Assembly: GCF_002929295.1 (NCBI RefSeq)
Contig: NZ_PJIM01000001.1
Location: 291,940-355,939, forward strand
Direction of reading: 5' to 3'
Length of the DNA stretch: 64,000 nt
Source of the DNA: Arthrobacter sp. SX1312
GTDB lineage: Bacteria; Actinomycetota; Actinomycetes; Actinomycetales; Micrococcaceae
Below the pieces are notes generated by a model. It worked only from the letters and a program-made list of their open reading frames with translations, did not search any database and was not told the DNA's origin. A program made the position numbers and the translations under genes. Of the stretch, positions 38,229 to 45,847 are shown in pieces. Position 1 is the first letter of the stretch. Each line of letters starts with the position of its first letter.

Positions 38229-39041
38229 TTAGGTAAGGACCTCGGGTCCGGCGAAGTGCTGCGAGCGCCAGCCGATGATCGGACCGATCTCGGAGTGCTG
38301 GTTCGCGACGATGAGGTCGAGGTAGTCGGAGCGTTCGTTGCGGCCATCGAGGATCCTGGCGCCGCGGTCGCTGTCGCCGAACTCCTGTTCGATAGCGGCT
38401 TGCGTCTGCTCCAGCAGGTCTCGGTCGATGACCTGCTTGTCCTCGCCGAAATACGGCTTCACATCGCAGTCGTCACCAGGATGGATCGGCATCAGGTCAC
38501 CCCGGTTGTAGCGCTGGGTGGAGGCGATGACGCACAGCGCGCAGTTCTCGCGACCGGTGAGCACCCGTCGGTGTGCGGTGAACCTTGAGCGGCTCATGGT
38601 GTCGCGGGCGGCGTGGGTCTTGGAGAGCTGGAGGCCGGTACCGACGATGTCGGTCAGGCGCGCGCCGCCGGCGGCTGCTGCCGCGGTGAGCGACTTGCCC
38701 TCGCCGAGCTTGGTGTAGACGGTGTTGAACGGCCGCTGGTAGACCGTTGCCGCGTCCACACCGCGGAGCGCGGCGGTGCTCGCGGCGATTGCGCTGCCCG
38801 TCCGCACGGCCTGCTTCAGCTCGAGCTCGGACACCTGCCGGATGTACGCGTCGGTGAGGTCCGCGATCCGCTGCTGACCTGCCTCGACGCGCGGCACCAG
38901 CTGGGCGACGAGCATCTCGTAGTCTGCGTCCCGGTAGGACCCGAGTCCTCCCCACTGCCTTTCGGCGTAGGCGAGGACCCGGGCCCGGACGGCACCAACC
39001 TGTCTGCGGTAGTTCGCGTCAAGCCGTGTTTGCGGGAGCAT
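38229..39041 (-). CDS. MuF-like minor capsid protein
   Basis: 270 aa, next to the portal gene and overlapping it by 23 bp. The N-terminal half is helical. The C-terminal half shows the phage head morphogenesis pattern SRFTAHRRVL, then a Cys/His cluster: ENCALC, HPGDDCDVKP (about residues 165-195), which is probably a zinc site. Such proteins travel inside the head with the portal. No toxin domain is fused to it. Confidence 0.85.
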   Translation of the reverse strand: MLPQTRLDANYRRQVGAVRARVLAYAERQWGGLGSYRDADYEMLVAQLVPRVEAGQQRIADLTDAYIRQVSELELKQAVRTGSAIAASTAALRGVDAATVYQRPFNTVYTKLGEGKSLTAAAAAGGARLTDIVGTGLQLSKTHAARDTMSRSRFTAHRRVLTGRENCALCVIASTQRYNRGDLMPIHPGDDCDVKPYFGEDKQVIDRDLLEQTQAAIEQEFGDSDRGARILDGRNERSDYLDLIVANQHSEIGPIIGWRSQHFAGPEVLT

Positions 39042-40440
39042 TGAGGTCCTCCGCGAGCAGCATCTCGTCCGCCAGCTCAGATGTGAGCTGCCGGATCTCC
39101 TCGGGCGTCTTCTGCAGGATCTCGCGCCAGATCGTCTTCTTGGCCATGGACCCCTGCGCCTGGGCGACGGCGGAGTACATGTCCGAAAGCGAGTGACGCT
39201 CGGTGGGCATCCAGCCGATGATGATCTTCGACCGGTCCGCGCGTTCGGTGTCCTCGAGGGTGAGGAAGATCAGGTAGAAGAGGTCCCGCAGCGCCTGGGC
39301 GGCGCGGGTCATCTTGTCCTCGGTGGCAAAGGTCAGCCCCTCGCGGGTGAAGGACGCGCCCGTCGCGGACTGGTTGTCCGGGGCGAGGATCGACAGTGGC
39401 CGGCGGGTGACCGCGGCGAGCTGCTTCACGTCGTCCTTGATCGCGGACAGGATCCCGTTGAGGTCCGCTTGCGTGGACTCCCAGATCTTCGCGTCCTTCG
39501 GGAGCTGGATCCACGACCCGGGGTCAGAGGTGAGGACGTCGTCGAGGGTCGGCTGCTTCTCAGCATCCGCCCCGTCCTCGGCGTCCTCCTCTTCGTCTTC
39601 GTCCATGTGCACCACGCGCTGCTTGAACGCCTGGTACAGGGTGATGACCATCCGCTGGTAGACGGTGTCGTTAATTCGGTTCAGCAGGTCCAGGTGAGGC
39701 TCGAACTCGCCCACGCCGCGGCGGTTCCGGAACCGGACGACCGGCACGAGGCTGTGGGGGAGTGGTTCGCCGGCGGCGCCGCCGAACTCGGCGTCCCAGG
39801 ACCACGCGTTCTTGCTGAACAGCGGGCCGCGCGGGCTTCCTTTCGACTTCCGCGACGCGACGTATCGCATCGCCGGACCGAAGGCGCCGGATTCCTCGTC
39901 CCACTGGCCCTTGATGAAGAGGAAGATGTAGTCCTTTTCCTCGTCCGGGTCGTGGAAGGTCTTGGACGCGGCGCGGATCTCCGACTGCTTCACCGGGTTG
40001 TGGATGGTAACGACCTGGCGAGGATCCTCGCCCGTAACGATCAGCTCGTCCGAGTCGGAGTCCTTGCCGACCATCATGAAGCTGTCGCCGAGGGCCAGCA
40101 TGTTCTCGATGACATCGGCAAACTCGACGTCGAGGCCGTTCTCTTTCCAGATGCGCTGCGCCTCGTCGTCGACGTCCTCGCCGCTGAGCGCGGTCCGGAT
40201 GTCTCGGACGGTGATGCGCTCGGCCACGGATCCGACGAGGACGTCCGCGTAGTTCGTGCGCGCGGTCTTTAGGAACTCACGGAAGGACTCCCGCGCGGTC
40301 TCGACGTTCGTCGGCAGCGGCGGATTCCCGATGTGGTAGCTGTGCAGCAGGTTGAGGCGCTTCAGCCGCCCGACGCGCTTCTTGTCGAGCTTCGCGAGCC
40401 ACCAGCCGGGGCTGTTCGGGGTGTCGATGTCGATGGTCAC
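39019..40440 (-). CDS. Portal protein
   Basis: 473 aa, SPP1 gp6-like dodecameric ring through which DNA passes and to which terminase binds. Helical stem and wing regions are recognisable from NRINDTVYQRMVITLYQAFKQR (about 255-276, written here in two parts: NRINDTVYQRMVI and TLYQAFKQR) and an acidic insertion EDEEEDAEDGADAE. The C-terminal block RPLSILAPDNQSATGASFTR is typical. The gene lies 10 bp from TerL. Confidence 0.93.
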   Translation of the reverse strand: MTIDIDTPNSPGWWLAKLDKKRVGRLKRLNLLHSYHIGNPPLPTNVETARESFREFLKTARTNYADVLVGSVAERITVRDIRTALSGEDVDDEAQRIWKENGLDVEFADVIENMLALGDSFMMVGKDSDSDELIVTGEDPRQVVTIHNPVKQSEIRAASKTFHDPDEEKDYIFLFIKGQWDEESGAFGPAMRYVASRKSKGSPRGPLFSKNAWSWDAEFGGAAGEPLPHSLVPVVRFRNRRGVGEFEPHLDLLNRINDTVYQRMVITLYQAFKQRVVHMDEDEEEDAEDGADAEKQPTLDDVLTSDPGSWIQLPKDAKIWESTQADLNGILSAIKDDVKQLAAVTRRPLSILAPDNQSATGASFTREGLTFATEDKMTRAAQALRDLFYLIFLTLEDTERADRSKIIIGWMPTERHSLSDMYSAVAQAQGSMAKKTIWREILQKTPEEIRQLTSELADEMLLAEDLNAPANTA

Positions 40441-40450
40441 AGGGCACCTC

Positions 40451-42085
40451 CTAGCGAAGTCGGCGGATCACAGAGCGCTTCTTGCGGCGCGGTTTGGCCC
40501 CGCTCTTGCGGGCGTCCAGGCAGGCTTTCCACGAGAGGACTCCTGCCATGGCTTGGTCGAACTTGCGGTCGAGCTCGATCTTCCCGAGCGTCCAGAGCGG
40601 CTGCCCTTGGTCGTCGAGGATGCGTAGGTCGCGGCGGCCGGCGTTGCCGATGTGGCGGGTGTAGTCCTCGGCACCGGTGTGCGTGATGATTCCGGCGTCG
40701 ATGCCCTCGGTGAAGGCGCGCACGGCGTACGACATCGGGGTCTTTCGGGCCGTCCACCATTCCTCGACCTGGTCCGGGTACTTCGCCGACCAGGAGCCCA
40801 TCGTCTCAGTCCAGTGCGGCGGGTCACCGTAAAGCTTCCAGACGTTGAACCTCTTCATCAGCTCTTCGAGCTTCGCGGTGACCTCGTCCTCGTCGACTTC
40901 CCAGTCCTCGACCTTCGGGTCCTGCTCCCACAGGAGGTCCTTGCCGCCCATCTGCAGGCCGGTCTCGATGTCCGTGACCACGAACGCGGTGGCGTCGCGG
41001 AAGCGGGCGCCGTCGAATCCGATGGTCACGAAGGCTCCATCGGGGATCTTCTGGTCGGGCCGGGCCAGTGTCTTCCACTTGTCGAGGTCGAAGGCCTGCG
41101 CCGCCGACTTCTGCCAGCGGTTCAGCCACACCCGCTCGAGGTAGGACTTGTCCGCGCCCTTGCGGTCCCACTGCCGGGCGATGGACTCGAACTGCCCGGG
41201 ACCGTACTCGCCGATCGGGCCCGTGGCCTCCGAGATCGCCGCAACCCGCAGATCGAGAGTCGTCAGGTCCTTGTGCTCGGGACCCGCCCAGCGGGCGAAG
41301 AAGAACATCTGTGGGTCATCGATGAGGCCCTTGTCGATGTCCTCGGCTTCCTTGCGCAGGTCCTCCTGGATGGAGTTCTGCCCTGGCTGGCCCGCCGTCG
41401 ACGTGTAGAGCGACCACGGGTCCTCCAGCACCCTCTTTTCGAGGTTCGCCGTCATCGTCTCGTGGGCGTTCTTCTGATTCGGCAGGTACAGGCGGTGCGG
41501 CTCGTCGAAGCACTGGAATGTCGTCAGCGCACCGTCGCGCGAGTTCGGCGCGTTCGAAACCGGGACGACCTGACCCTCGTTCTGTCCGCGAGCGCCCAGG
41601 CGGATGATGCGGTCCAGTCCGGAGTCGAACAGGTCCGCGTCGGGGCCCTCCTCTACGACGTACTTCAGGACGCCGTAGGCCAGTTCGGAGACCTGCTCCT
41701 CGCTGGTGGCCATCATGGGGATGTAGGGGAACATGACCGGGCGGCCGACGGGGTTGCCGTTGGCGTCGAAGCCGTCGCAGCGGGCCGGCGCTTCGGGGTG
41801 CAGCTCACAGAACGACACCCAGGCGGCGAACTCGGTCTTGGCGAGGCCCTTGCGCCACTCGATGCCGCCGCGCTTGAACCGGCGGCGCCCGGCGAGCCGG
41901 TGGCCGGCCGGGTACACCTCGTAGAGCCGGTACAGGGCCGCCTTCTTCTCGGCGTCCAGGGCGGCCTGGCGGCCGGCGAGGGAGCCGGGCCCGAAGACGC
42001 ATCGGTCCTCGATGAAGGACACCATCTGCGGTCCGAGGGTGGGCCATGGCTGATCATCCAGCTCGGGGACAATCAGGACCGCCAC
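40451..42085 (-). CDS. terL: Terminase large subunit
   Basis: 544 aa motor that translocates DNA into the prohead and cuts it. The ATPase domain has an unusual Walker A, WRKGLAKTE (about residues 77-85), and Walker B/catalytic Glu in FQCFDEPH. The nuclease domain starts at FVTIGFDGARFRDATAF, with metal-binding Asp in FDGAR and further acidic residues downstream. The C-terminus is strongly basic. The small subunit is 1 bp upstream. Confidence 0.93.
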   Translation of the reverse strand: MAVLIVPELDDQPWPTLGPQMVSFIEDRCVFGPGSLAGRQAALDAEKKAALYRLYEVYPAGHRLAGRRRFKRGGIEWRKGLAKTEFAAWVSFCELHPEAPARCDGFDANGNPVGRPVMFPYIPMMATSEEQVSELAYGVLKYVVEEGPDADLFDSGLDRIIRLGARGQNEGQVVPVSNAPNSRDGALTTFQCFDEPHRLYLPNQKNAHETMTANLEKRVLEDPWSLYTSTAGQPGQNSIQEDLRKEAEDIDKGLIDDPQMFFFARWAGPEHKDLTTLDLRVAAISEATGPIGEYGPGQFESIARQWDRKGADKSYLERVWLNRWQKSAAQAFDLDKWKTLARPDQKIPDGAFVTIGFDGARFRDATAFVVTDIETGLQMGGKDLLWEQDPKVEDWEVDEDEVTAKLEELMKRFNVWKLYGDPPHWTETMGSWSAKYPDQVEEWWTARKTPMSYAVRAFTEGIDAGIITHTGAEDYTRHIGNAGRRDLRILDDQGQPLWTLGKIELDRKFDQAMAGVLSWKACLDARKSGAKPRRKKRSVIRRLR

Positions 42086-42086
42086 G

Positions 42087-42572
42087 CTAGTTCACCGACC
42101 TCAGGATCTGTCTCGGGTCGGGGCCCTCATCGGGTGTGCCGGCTTGGCTGTGGTCTCGGCCGCGGTCCTGATTGCGTGTCTCGACCTCTTCGGCGAGCGC
42201 GAAGGTGATGCGCAGCCGTGCGCGGTCCTCCGGGGTGGCCCCGAACTTCGCCACGCGGAGTCGGAGCTCGGAGGCGAACCGGAAGTCGCCGGACCAGACC
42301 CGTGCGTGGAGGAGTGCGGTGTCGAGGAGTTCGGACCAGTCGTTGGCGGTGAACTCGGCGGCCAGTGGGGACTCGCCCCACATCTTCCACCAGCGCACGG
42401 TGACCAGCGGCCAGGTGAAGCGCTTCTTCTTGCCCTCGGCGTCCGTGAAGTAGATCGTGGGCAGCTTCGGCTGCGCGTCCGGGGTGACCTGGATGATCCG
42501 CAGGCCCTGCTGGTCCTTGTTCCGCCGCGAGCGGGTCGAGGGGTCCTTCCCGACGGGTCCTCTACCGGCCAT
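42087..42572 (-). CDS. terS: Terminase small subunit
   Basis: 161 aa, opening MAGRGPVGKDPSTRSRRNKD, a basic start shared by many actinophage small terminases. The central helical part (WWKMWGESPLAAEFTANDW, SELLDTALLHARVW) is the oligomerisation core and a disordered acidic C-terminus would contact TerL. Adjacent to TerL, hence the firm call. Confidence 0.85.
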   Translation of the reverse strand: MAGRGPVGKDPSTRSRRNKDQQGLRIIQVTPDAQPKLPTIYFTDAEGKKKRFTWPLVTVRWWKMWGESPLAAEFTANDWSELLDTALLHARVWSGDFRFASELRLRVAKFGATPEDRARLRITFALAEEVETRNQDRGRDHSQAGTPDEGPDPRQILRSVN

Positions 42573-42593
42573 CTGGTTCCTCCTCGGTCTCGG

Positions 42594-43025
42594 TCAGCTG
42601 CTCGGGAGCAGGTGCAGTCGGTACAGGCCCCCGATGACTTCGGAAGTGATGTCACCGATGAGGTAGGCCAGTGTCTCGTTGTCGCCGAGGAAGAACGTGC
42701 GGGCTCGGCTGTCCCAACCGCCGACGTGGTCAGCGAAGAACAGCACGGCGGCGGCGTGCGTTGCCTCGTGCGCGACGGTGCGGGTCGTGAGCTGCTTCGT
42801 CCAGAGACGCATGACGAGCACCGGGCCGGGGTCAGGCTGAGGCCAATGCCAGCCCCCAACGGAGGCGAGGCCGCCACCGATGTCTTCGTCGGGGTCGTAG
42901 GGTCGGCCGCGGTCCTTGTTGTGCGCCCGCGCGAGCTCGTCGACGTCGTCGTAGACGTGCACCCAGACCTGACGACGGATGCCACTGGCACGGGTTGCAA
43001 CTCGGAACCGAGCGACCATCGCCAT
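42594..43025 (-). CDS. Putative zinc metallopeptidase with HEATH motif
   Basis: 143 aa from ATG 43025 preceded by GAGGAG. VAHEATHAAAV gives an HExxH motif (His86, Glu87, His90) and NETLAYLIGD supplies Glu117 as a possible third ligand, the gluzincin arrangement. The rest is unlike known phage proteases. It lies between prim-pol and TerS, so it may act in head maturation or be an unrelated passenger. Family not recognised. Confidence 0.7.
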   Translation of the reverse strand: MAMVARFRVATRASGIRRQVWVHVYDDVDELARAHNKDRGRPYDPDEDIGGGLASVGGWHWPQPDPGPVLVMRLWTKQLTTRTVAHEATHAAAVLFFADHVGGWDSRARTFFLGDNETLAYLIGDITSEVIGGLYRLHLLPSS

Positions 43026-43266
43026 GCTCACTCCTCGCGCTTGTGGCGCCTCTGCCTGTACCAACCGCAGGTCTGAGGCGGTGCCCGGTGTTGCGTCCGA
43101 CGTGCGCTGCTGCTGGCCCTGACGATTCGTGCAGGGGCGGGCCGCTTGGCTGGTCGGGACGGGTGGAAGTCTGCGGTTGCGTCCGGCCTCTGTGTTTGCC
43201 GGCTTGAGTTCTTGGCCGCGTTTCCTTAGCCTCCGTGTGCCGGTCAGCTAGGTACGTTGTTGAGCG
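43026..43266. other. Intergenic, no gene seen
   Basis: 241 bp between the HEATH-motif gene and prim-pol gene. One leftward frame is open for over 60 codons but has no usable start codon, so I do not call it. No hairpin of note. Late transcription must pass through. Confidence 0.4.
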
Positions 43267-43845
43267 TTAGACGAGCTGCAGCTCGATGTTGGTCGAGAGG
43301 TTTCCCGCGCGGATCGTGCGGCCCGTGACAGTGATGTACCTCCCGGTGCTGTAGAACTCGACTCTGAGTCCGTCCACCGTGGTGCGGCGTCCGGGCCCGG
43401 CGGCTGCGGTGCCCCACAAGTGCAGGCCAGTGCCAGAGGGTGAGAGCTCCACCCACGCGCCCGGGAATCGGTCCATGAGCGCCTGTGCCTGCGGGTTTGG
43501 CTTCCCGTCCACCATGCAGTCGTCTAGGTCGATGCAGGACACTCCGTCGCCGTTCAGCACGAACCCCAGACCGACGCCCACCCTGGATGCTTTCGCAGCG
43601 GTGTAGTCCGTCCAGGTTGCCGGATCCGTCGAGGACGCATGGCGGCCGGCGAGTGTCATCGGCACCTTGTCGACGCGGCCGCGGCGCTCAACCAAGTCCC
43701 ACCGAACCCACCGATTGAGGCGCCTCAGCGCGGCTGGTATCGGGGCGCGGTTTGCGTACACCCTGCATTTCGCAGAACAGAAGAGCGCATCACTCCGAAG
43801 CAAATTCAGAGGGGCTGAACAATGCGCGCACGCTCGTTTCGTCAT
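43267..43845 (-). CDS. Small zinc-ribbon prim-pol domain protein
   Basis: 192 aa. Residues 4-30 hold a zinc ribbon (CAHC...CSAKC). Residues about 45-180 match the bifunctional DNA primase/polymerase N-terminal (AEP) domain: catalytic acids Asp106 and Asp108 in CIDLDDC, nucleotide-binding Ser/Gly/His in SPSGTGLHLWG, and EFYSTGRYITVTG. Usually this domain is fused to a helicase; here it stands alone. Its placement between HNH and terminase, away from the early replication genes, is odd. Confidence 0.85.
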   Translation of the reverse strand: MTKRACAHCSAPLNLLRSDALFCSAKCRVYANRAPIPAALRRLNRWVRWDLVERRGRVDKVPMTLAGRHASSTDPATWTDYTAAKASRVGVGLGFVLNGDGVSCIDLDDCMVDGKPNPQAQALMDRFPGAWVELSPSGTGLHLWGTAAAGPGRRTTVDGLRVEFYSTGRYITVTGRTIRAGNLSTNIELQLV

Positions 43846-44086
43846 GCCCTCATTCTACCCTTTTGTTACGGATAATCCGCGCTATCAAGCGGAAGTAAGA
43901 AAGGTGATCCCGCGAGCGCCGATAGGCGTTTACCGGCGAGTGGAATGACCCGGGGCGGCGAATTAGGCGATATGCGGGCAATTCGCGACCGCTTGTGCCA
44001 TAAATACCCAGACCCGTACAAACAGAAAGTTGCAGCACCTCTCCGTAAGAGCAATGGGAGCGGGGAGGGGGGAGGGCCCCTGGGTG
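43846..44086. other. Intergenic in packaging module, possible cos region
   Basis: 241 bp without a gene between HNH and prim-pol. HNH/TerL phages cut at a cos site close to these genes, and this is one of the two gaps of adequate size. It is A+T-richer near 43850-43900 and has a G-rich strand run near 44055-44070, but no cos consensus is recognisable by eye. Confidence 0.3.
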
Positions 44087-44455
44087 TCATCCGAGGGCGG
44101 AATCGTAGGCGGCGCGCTGCTGCCGTCGGCCCTCGGCCGCTTCCTGTTGGGTCTTGTCTCGGTGGCACGGTGAACAGGCAGCCTGCCCGTTGTCCAGCGT
44201 GGTCGTGCCGCCGAATGCTTCGGCCAGAATGTGGTCCGCCTCGGTCGCTCGGTAGGTGCACCGCGGCCCACGGATCTTGCACTGGCCCTTGTCTCGAGCC
44301 AGTACTGCCGAGCGCCATGCCTTGTGTTCAGCTGTCGCCGTTCGCGGTGTACCTTCGCGCTGCCAGTTCACCGTCGTGTGCTCGGGACAGTAGCGCTTGC
44401 CAACGACTCGCGTCTCGCACTGATGGTCCGCGCATTTTTTCGGAGCTCGTGGCAT
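44087..44455 (-). CDS. HNH endonuclease of the packaging module
   Basis: 122 aa from MPRAPKKC at 44455 (AGGA upstream). Cysteines for zinc in its first part (CADHQCETR) and an HNH core: CKIRGPRCTY, EADHILAEAFGGT, LDNGQAACSPCHRDKT (His-Asn-His). HNH proteins beside terminase are required for cos cleavage in HK97-like phages, so this is probably the terminase partner rather than a homing enzyme. First gene of the late operon. Confidence 0.9.
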   Translation of the reverse strand: MPRAPKKCADHQCETRVVGKRYCPEHTTVNWQREGTPRTATAEHKAWRSAVLARDKGQCKIRGPRCTYRATEADHILAEAFGGTTTLDNGQAACSPCHRDKTQQEAAEGRRQQRAAYDSALG

Positions 44456-44560
44456 TGAACGTCCTACCGAATAGCAATTGCTGGTGGCACAGATGAGGCC
44501 CGGGAACGCAATGCGTTCACCGGGCCTCAGCATTTGGAGACACTTCTCCGAAGCCCTCTC

Positions 44561-44590
44561 AGAATAGCGTGAAGCAATCGCTTTTAACAA
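44561..44590 (-). promoter_or_regulatory. Putative late promoter
   Basis: On the minus strand TTGTTA and TATTCT are separated by 18 bp, a good sigma-70-type arrangement in otherwise GC-rich DNA. It lies downstream of the early terminator and about 105 bp before the HNH gene, the first late gene. Whether a phage activator is also needed is unknown. Confidence 0.5.
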
Positions 44591-44661
44591 CTGCTATCGC
44601 GCATTCATCAGCGGTGCGCGCGGCACCGAGGGGGCGGACGTCGGGCGGGGTGGGCTTGCAT

Positions 44662-44694
44662 CGGGAGGGGGTACACGCTGTGTACCCCCTCCCG
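44662..44694. terminator. Terminator between early and late operons
   Basis: Perfect 15-bp arms CGGGAGGGGGTACAC and GTGTACCCCCTCCCG with a 3-nt loop. It follows the last early gene (ending 44754) in the leftward direction. There is no long T-run, as is common in high-GC hosts. Confidence 0.8.
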
Positions 44695-44734
44695 GGTTTC
44701 TCCTTAACTAGGGCAGGGGTCCGATAGTTCACGC

Positions 44735-44745
44735 GGGGGGGGGGG
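44735..44745. repeat. Run of 11 G
   Basis: An uninterrupted G tract 9 bp beyond the stop of the last early gene. It is noncoding. The exact length may be uncertain because of polymerase slippage or sequencing error. Confidence 0.8.
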
Positions 44746-44753
44746 TCTTACGA

Positions 44754-45407
44754 TCAGGTGCCACTCTCCTCCGCCTGGTTGCTCGCACTGATCTGCTCGG
44801 ACAGGCTGACCAGTTCGAGCCCGGGCCAGTGCTTGCCGCAGATGGCGCACTCGGCGTACGGGCCGGCGTCGTCGGTGCTGATGTGAAGTGCGGTCTTCCT
44901 CGTGCGCTCGCCGTCGTCCTCGACGAAGTGGAAGGCGGTCTTGCACTCCGGGCAGGTGCCGGCCAGAGGGATCACCTTCTTTGGATTGAAGAGCGCCTCG
45001 ATGGATCGGTTCCACCCAAGCACGATCTTCTCTGCCTCGGCCAGTGATTCCCGGTCCAGCCTGGCGCGAGCTACCCAGTACTGGATGCGGTCCTCAAGGG
45101 TGTAGGACCGGAGGGGCCGGGCGTCCTTGTGGGTCCAGTAGAGGAAGCCTGCCTGCTCGTCAATCTCGCGGTAGAGGTCGAAGGCGTTCAGTGCCAGTGG
45201 TGATGGCCGGCCGCCGCTGCCCCCGGATCCTCCCTCCATCCCGGGCGTCTTCGCGCGCCGCAGCTGCACGAGCAGCGGGTCAGCCATGACCCACTTCGTC
45301 ACGGTCCCACCGTTCGGGCCGTCGCACTCGATGCCGTGCGGTGTCTCATTCACCAGGAGGGAGATCGCTTCATCGAGCTTCTGGGTGTTCAGGTCGTGGT
45401 TCGTCAT
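44754..45407 (-). CDS. Hypothetical zinc-ribbon protein, last early gene
   Basis: 217 aa from MTNHDLNTQ at 45407 with AAGGAG upstream. A zinc ribbon is visible at about residues 150-195 (CPEC...CAICGKHW). The N-terminal part is helical with a GGSGGSGG linker (about 55-65). It ends the leftward early operon, before the terminator. Family not recognised. Confidence 0.75.
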   Translation of the reverse strand: MTNHDLNTQKLDEAISLLVNETPHGIECDGPNGGTVTKWVMADPLLVQLRRAKTPGMEGGSGGSGGRPSPLALNAFDLYREIDEQAGFLYWTHKDARPLRSYTLEDRIQYWVARARLDRESLAEAEKIVLGWNRSIEALFNPKKVIPLAGTCPECKTAFHFVEDDGERTRKTALHISTDDAGPYAECAICGKHWPGLELVSLSEQISASNQAEESGT

Positions 45408-45481
45408 GGTCTGCTCCTTCCTGCTTGTCGTCTGTCCACTGCTGCACGCATCCCCAGCAACCGCACTCGCCCTCAACATGT

Positions 45482-45847
45482 CTAGGCATGGGGTGCTCCC
45501 TTCAGCGTCTCGACGATCGAGCCGTCGAGGATCCCGTCAGGGCGCCACACTCCGGAGTCGATACCGAGGAGCGCGAACGCTGCGAGCCACTGCTGCTGCG
45601 GCAGAGTCGTCTTGCCCTTCATGGACTTGAGCTCCCGCACGAGGATGGTCTCCCGCACCCGGTGGATCATCACGAGGTCAGGGAAGCCCGGCTCCGACCG
45701 GCGGGAATCATAGGTGTGATAGGTCATCCAGCCGAGGAGCTTCGCGGTCTGCACGACGCGTTCCTGGAAGTCCTTCTCAGAGAGACCCAGCACAGTAGTA
45801 GTTCGATGATCAGAGGCAGCAGGCATGAGAGTCCTAGATGTGGTCAT
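45482..45847 (-). CDS. VRR-NUC domain nuclease
   Basis: 121 aa. The PD-(D/E)xK-type core is clear: EPGFPDLVMIH (Asp), then VRELKS (Glu-x-Lys) and downstream QQWLAAFALLGIDSGVWRP. Stand-alone VRR-NUC proteins of phages are thought to be structure-specific nucleases in replication or recombination. The start overlaps the HNH gene stop by ATGA. Confidence 0.9.
   Translation of the reverse strand: MTTSRTLMPAASDHRTTTVLGLSEKDFQERVVQTAKLLGWMTYHTYDSRRSEPGFPDLVMIHRVRETILVRELKSMKGKTTLPQQQWLAAFALLGIDSGVWRPDGILDGSIVETLKGAPHA

Noticed and set aside
43026-43266. Leftward open frame of more than 60 codons between prim-pol and the HEATH-motif gene
   Set aside because: No ATG, GTG or TTG start in frame after the upstream stop, so not called.
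43866-44318. 150-codon minus-strand frame overlapping HNH and the following gap
   Set aside because: It is out of frame with the HNH gene and crosses a gap with no coding character.
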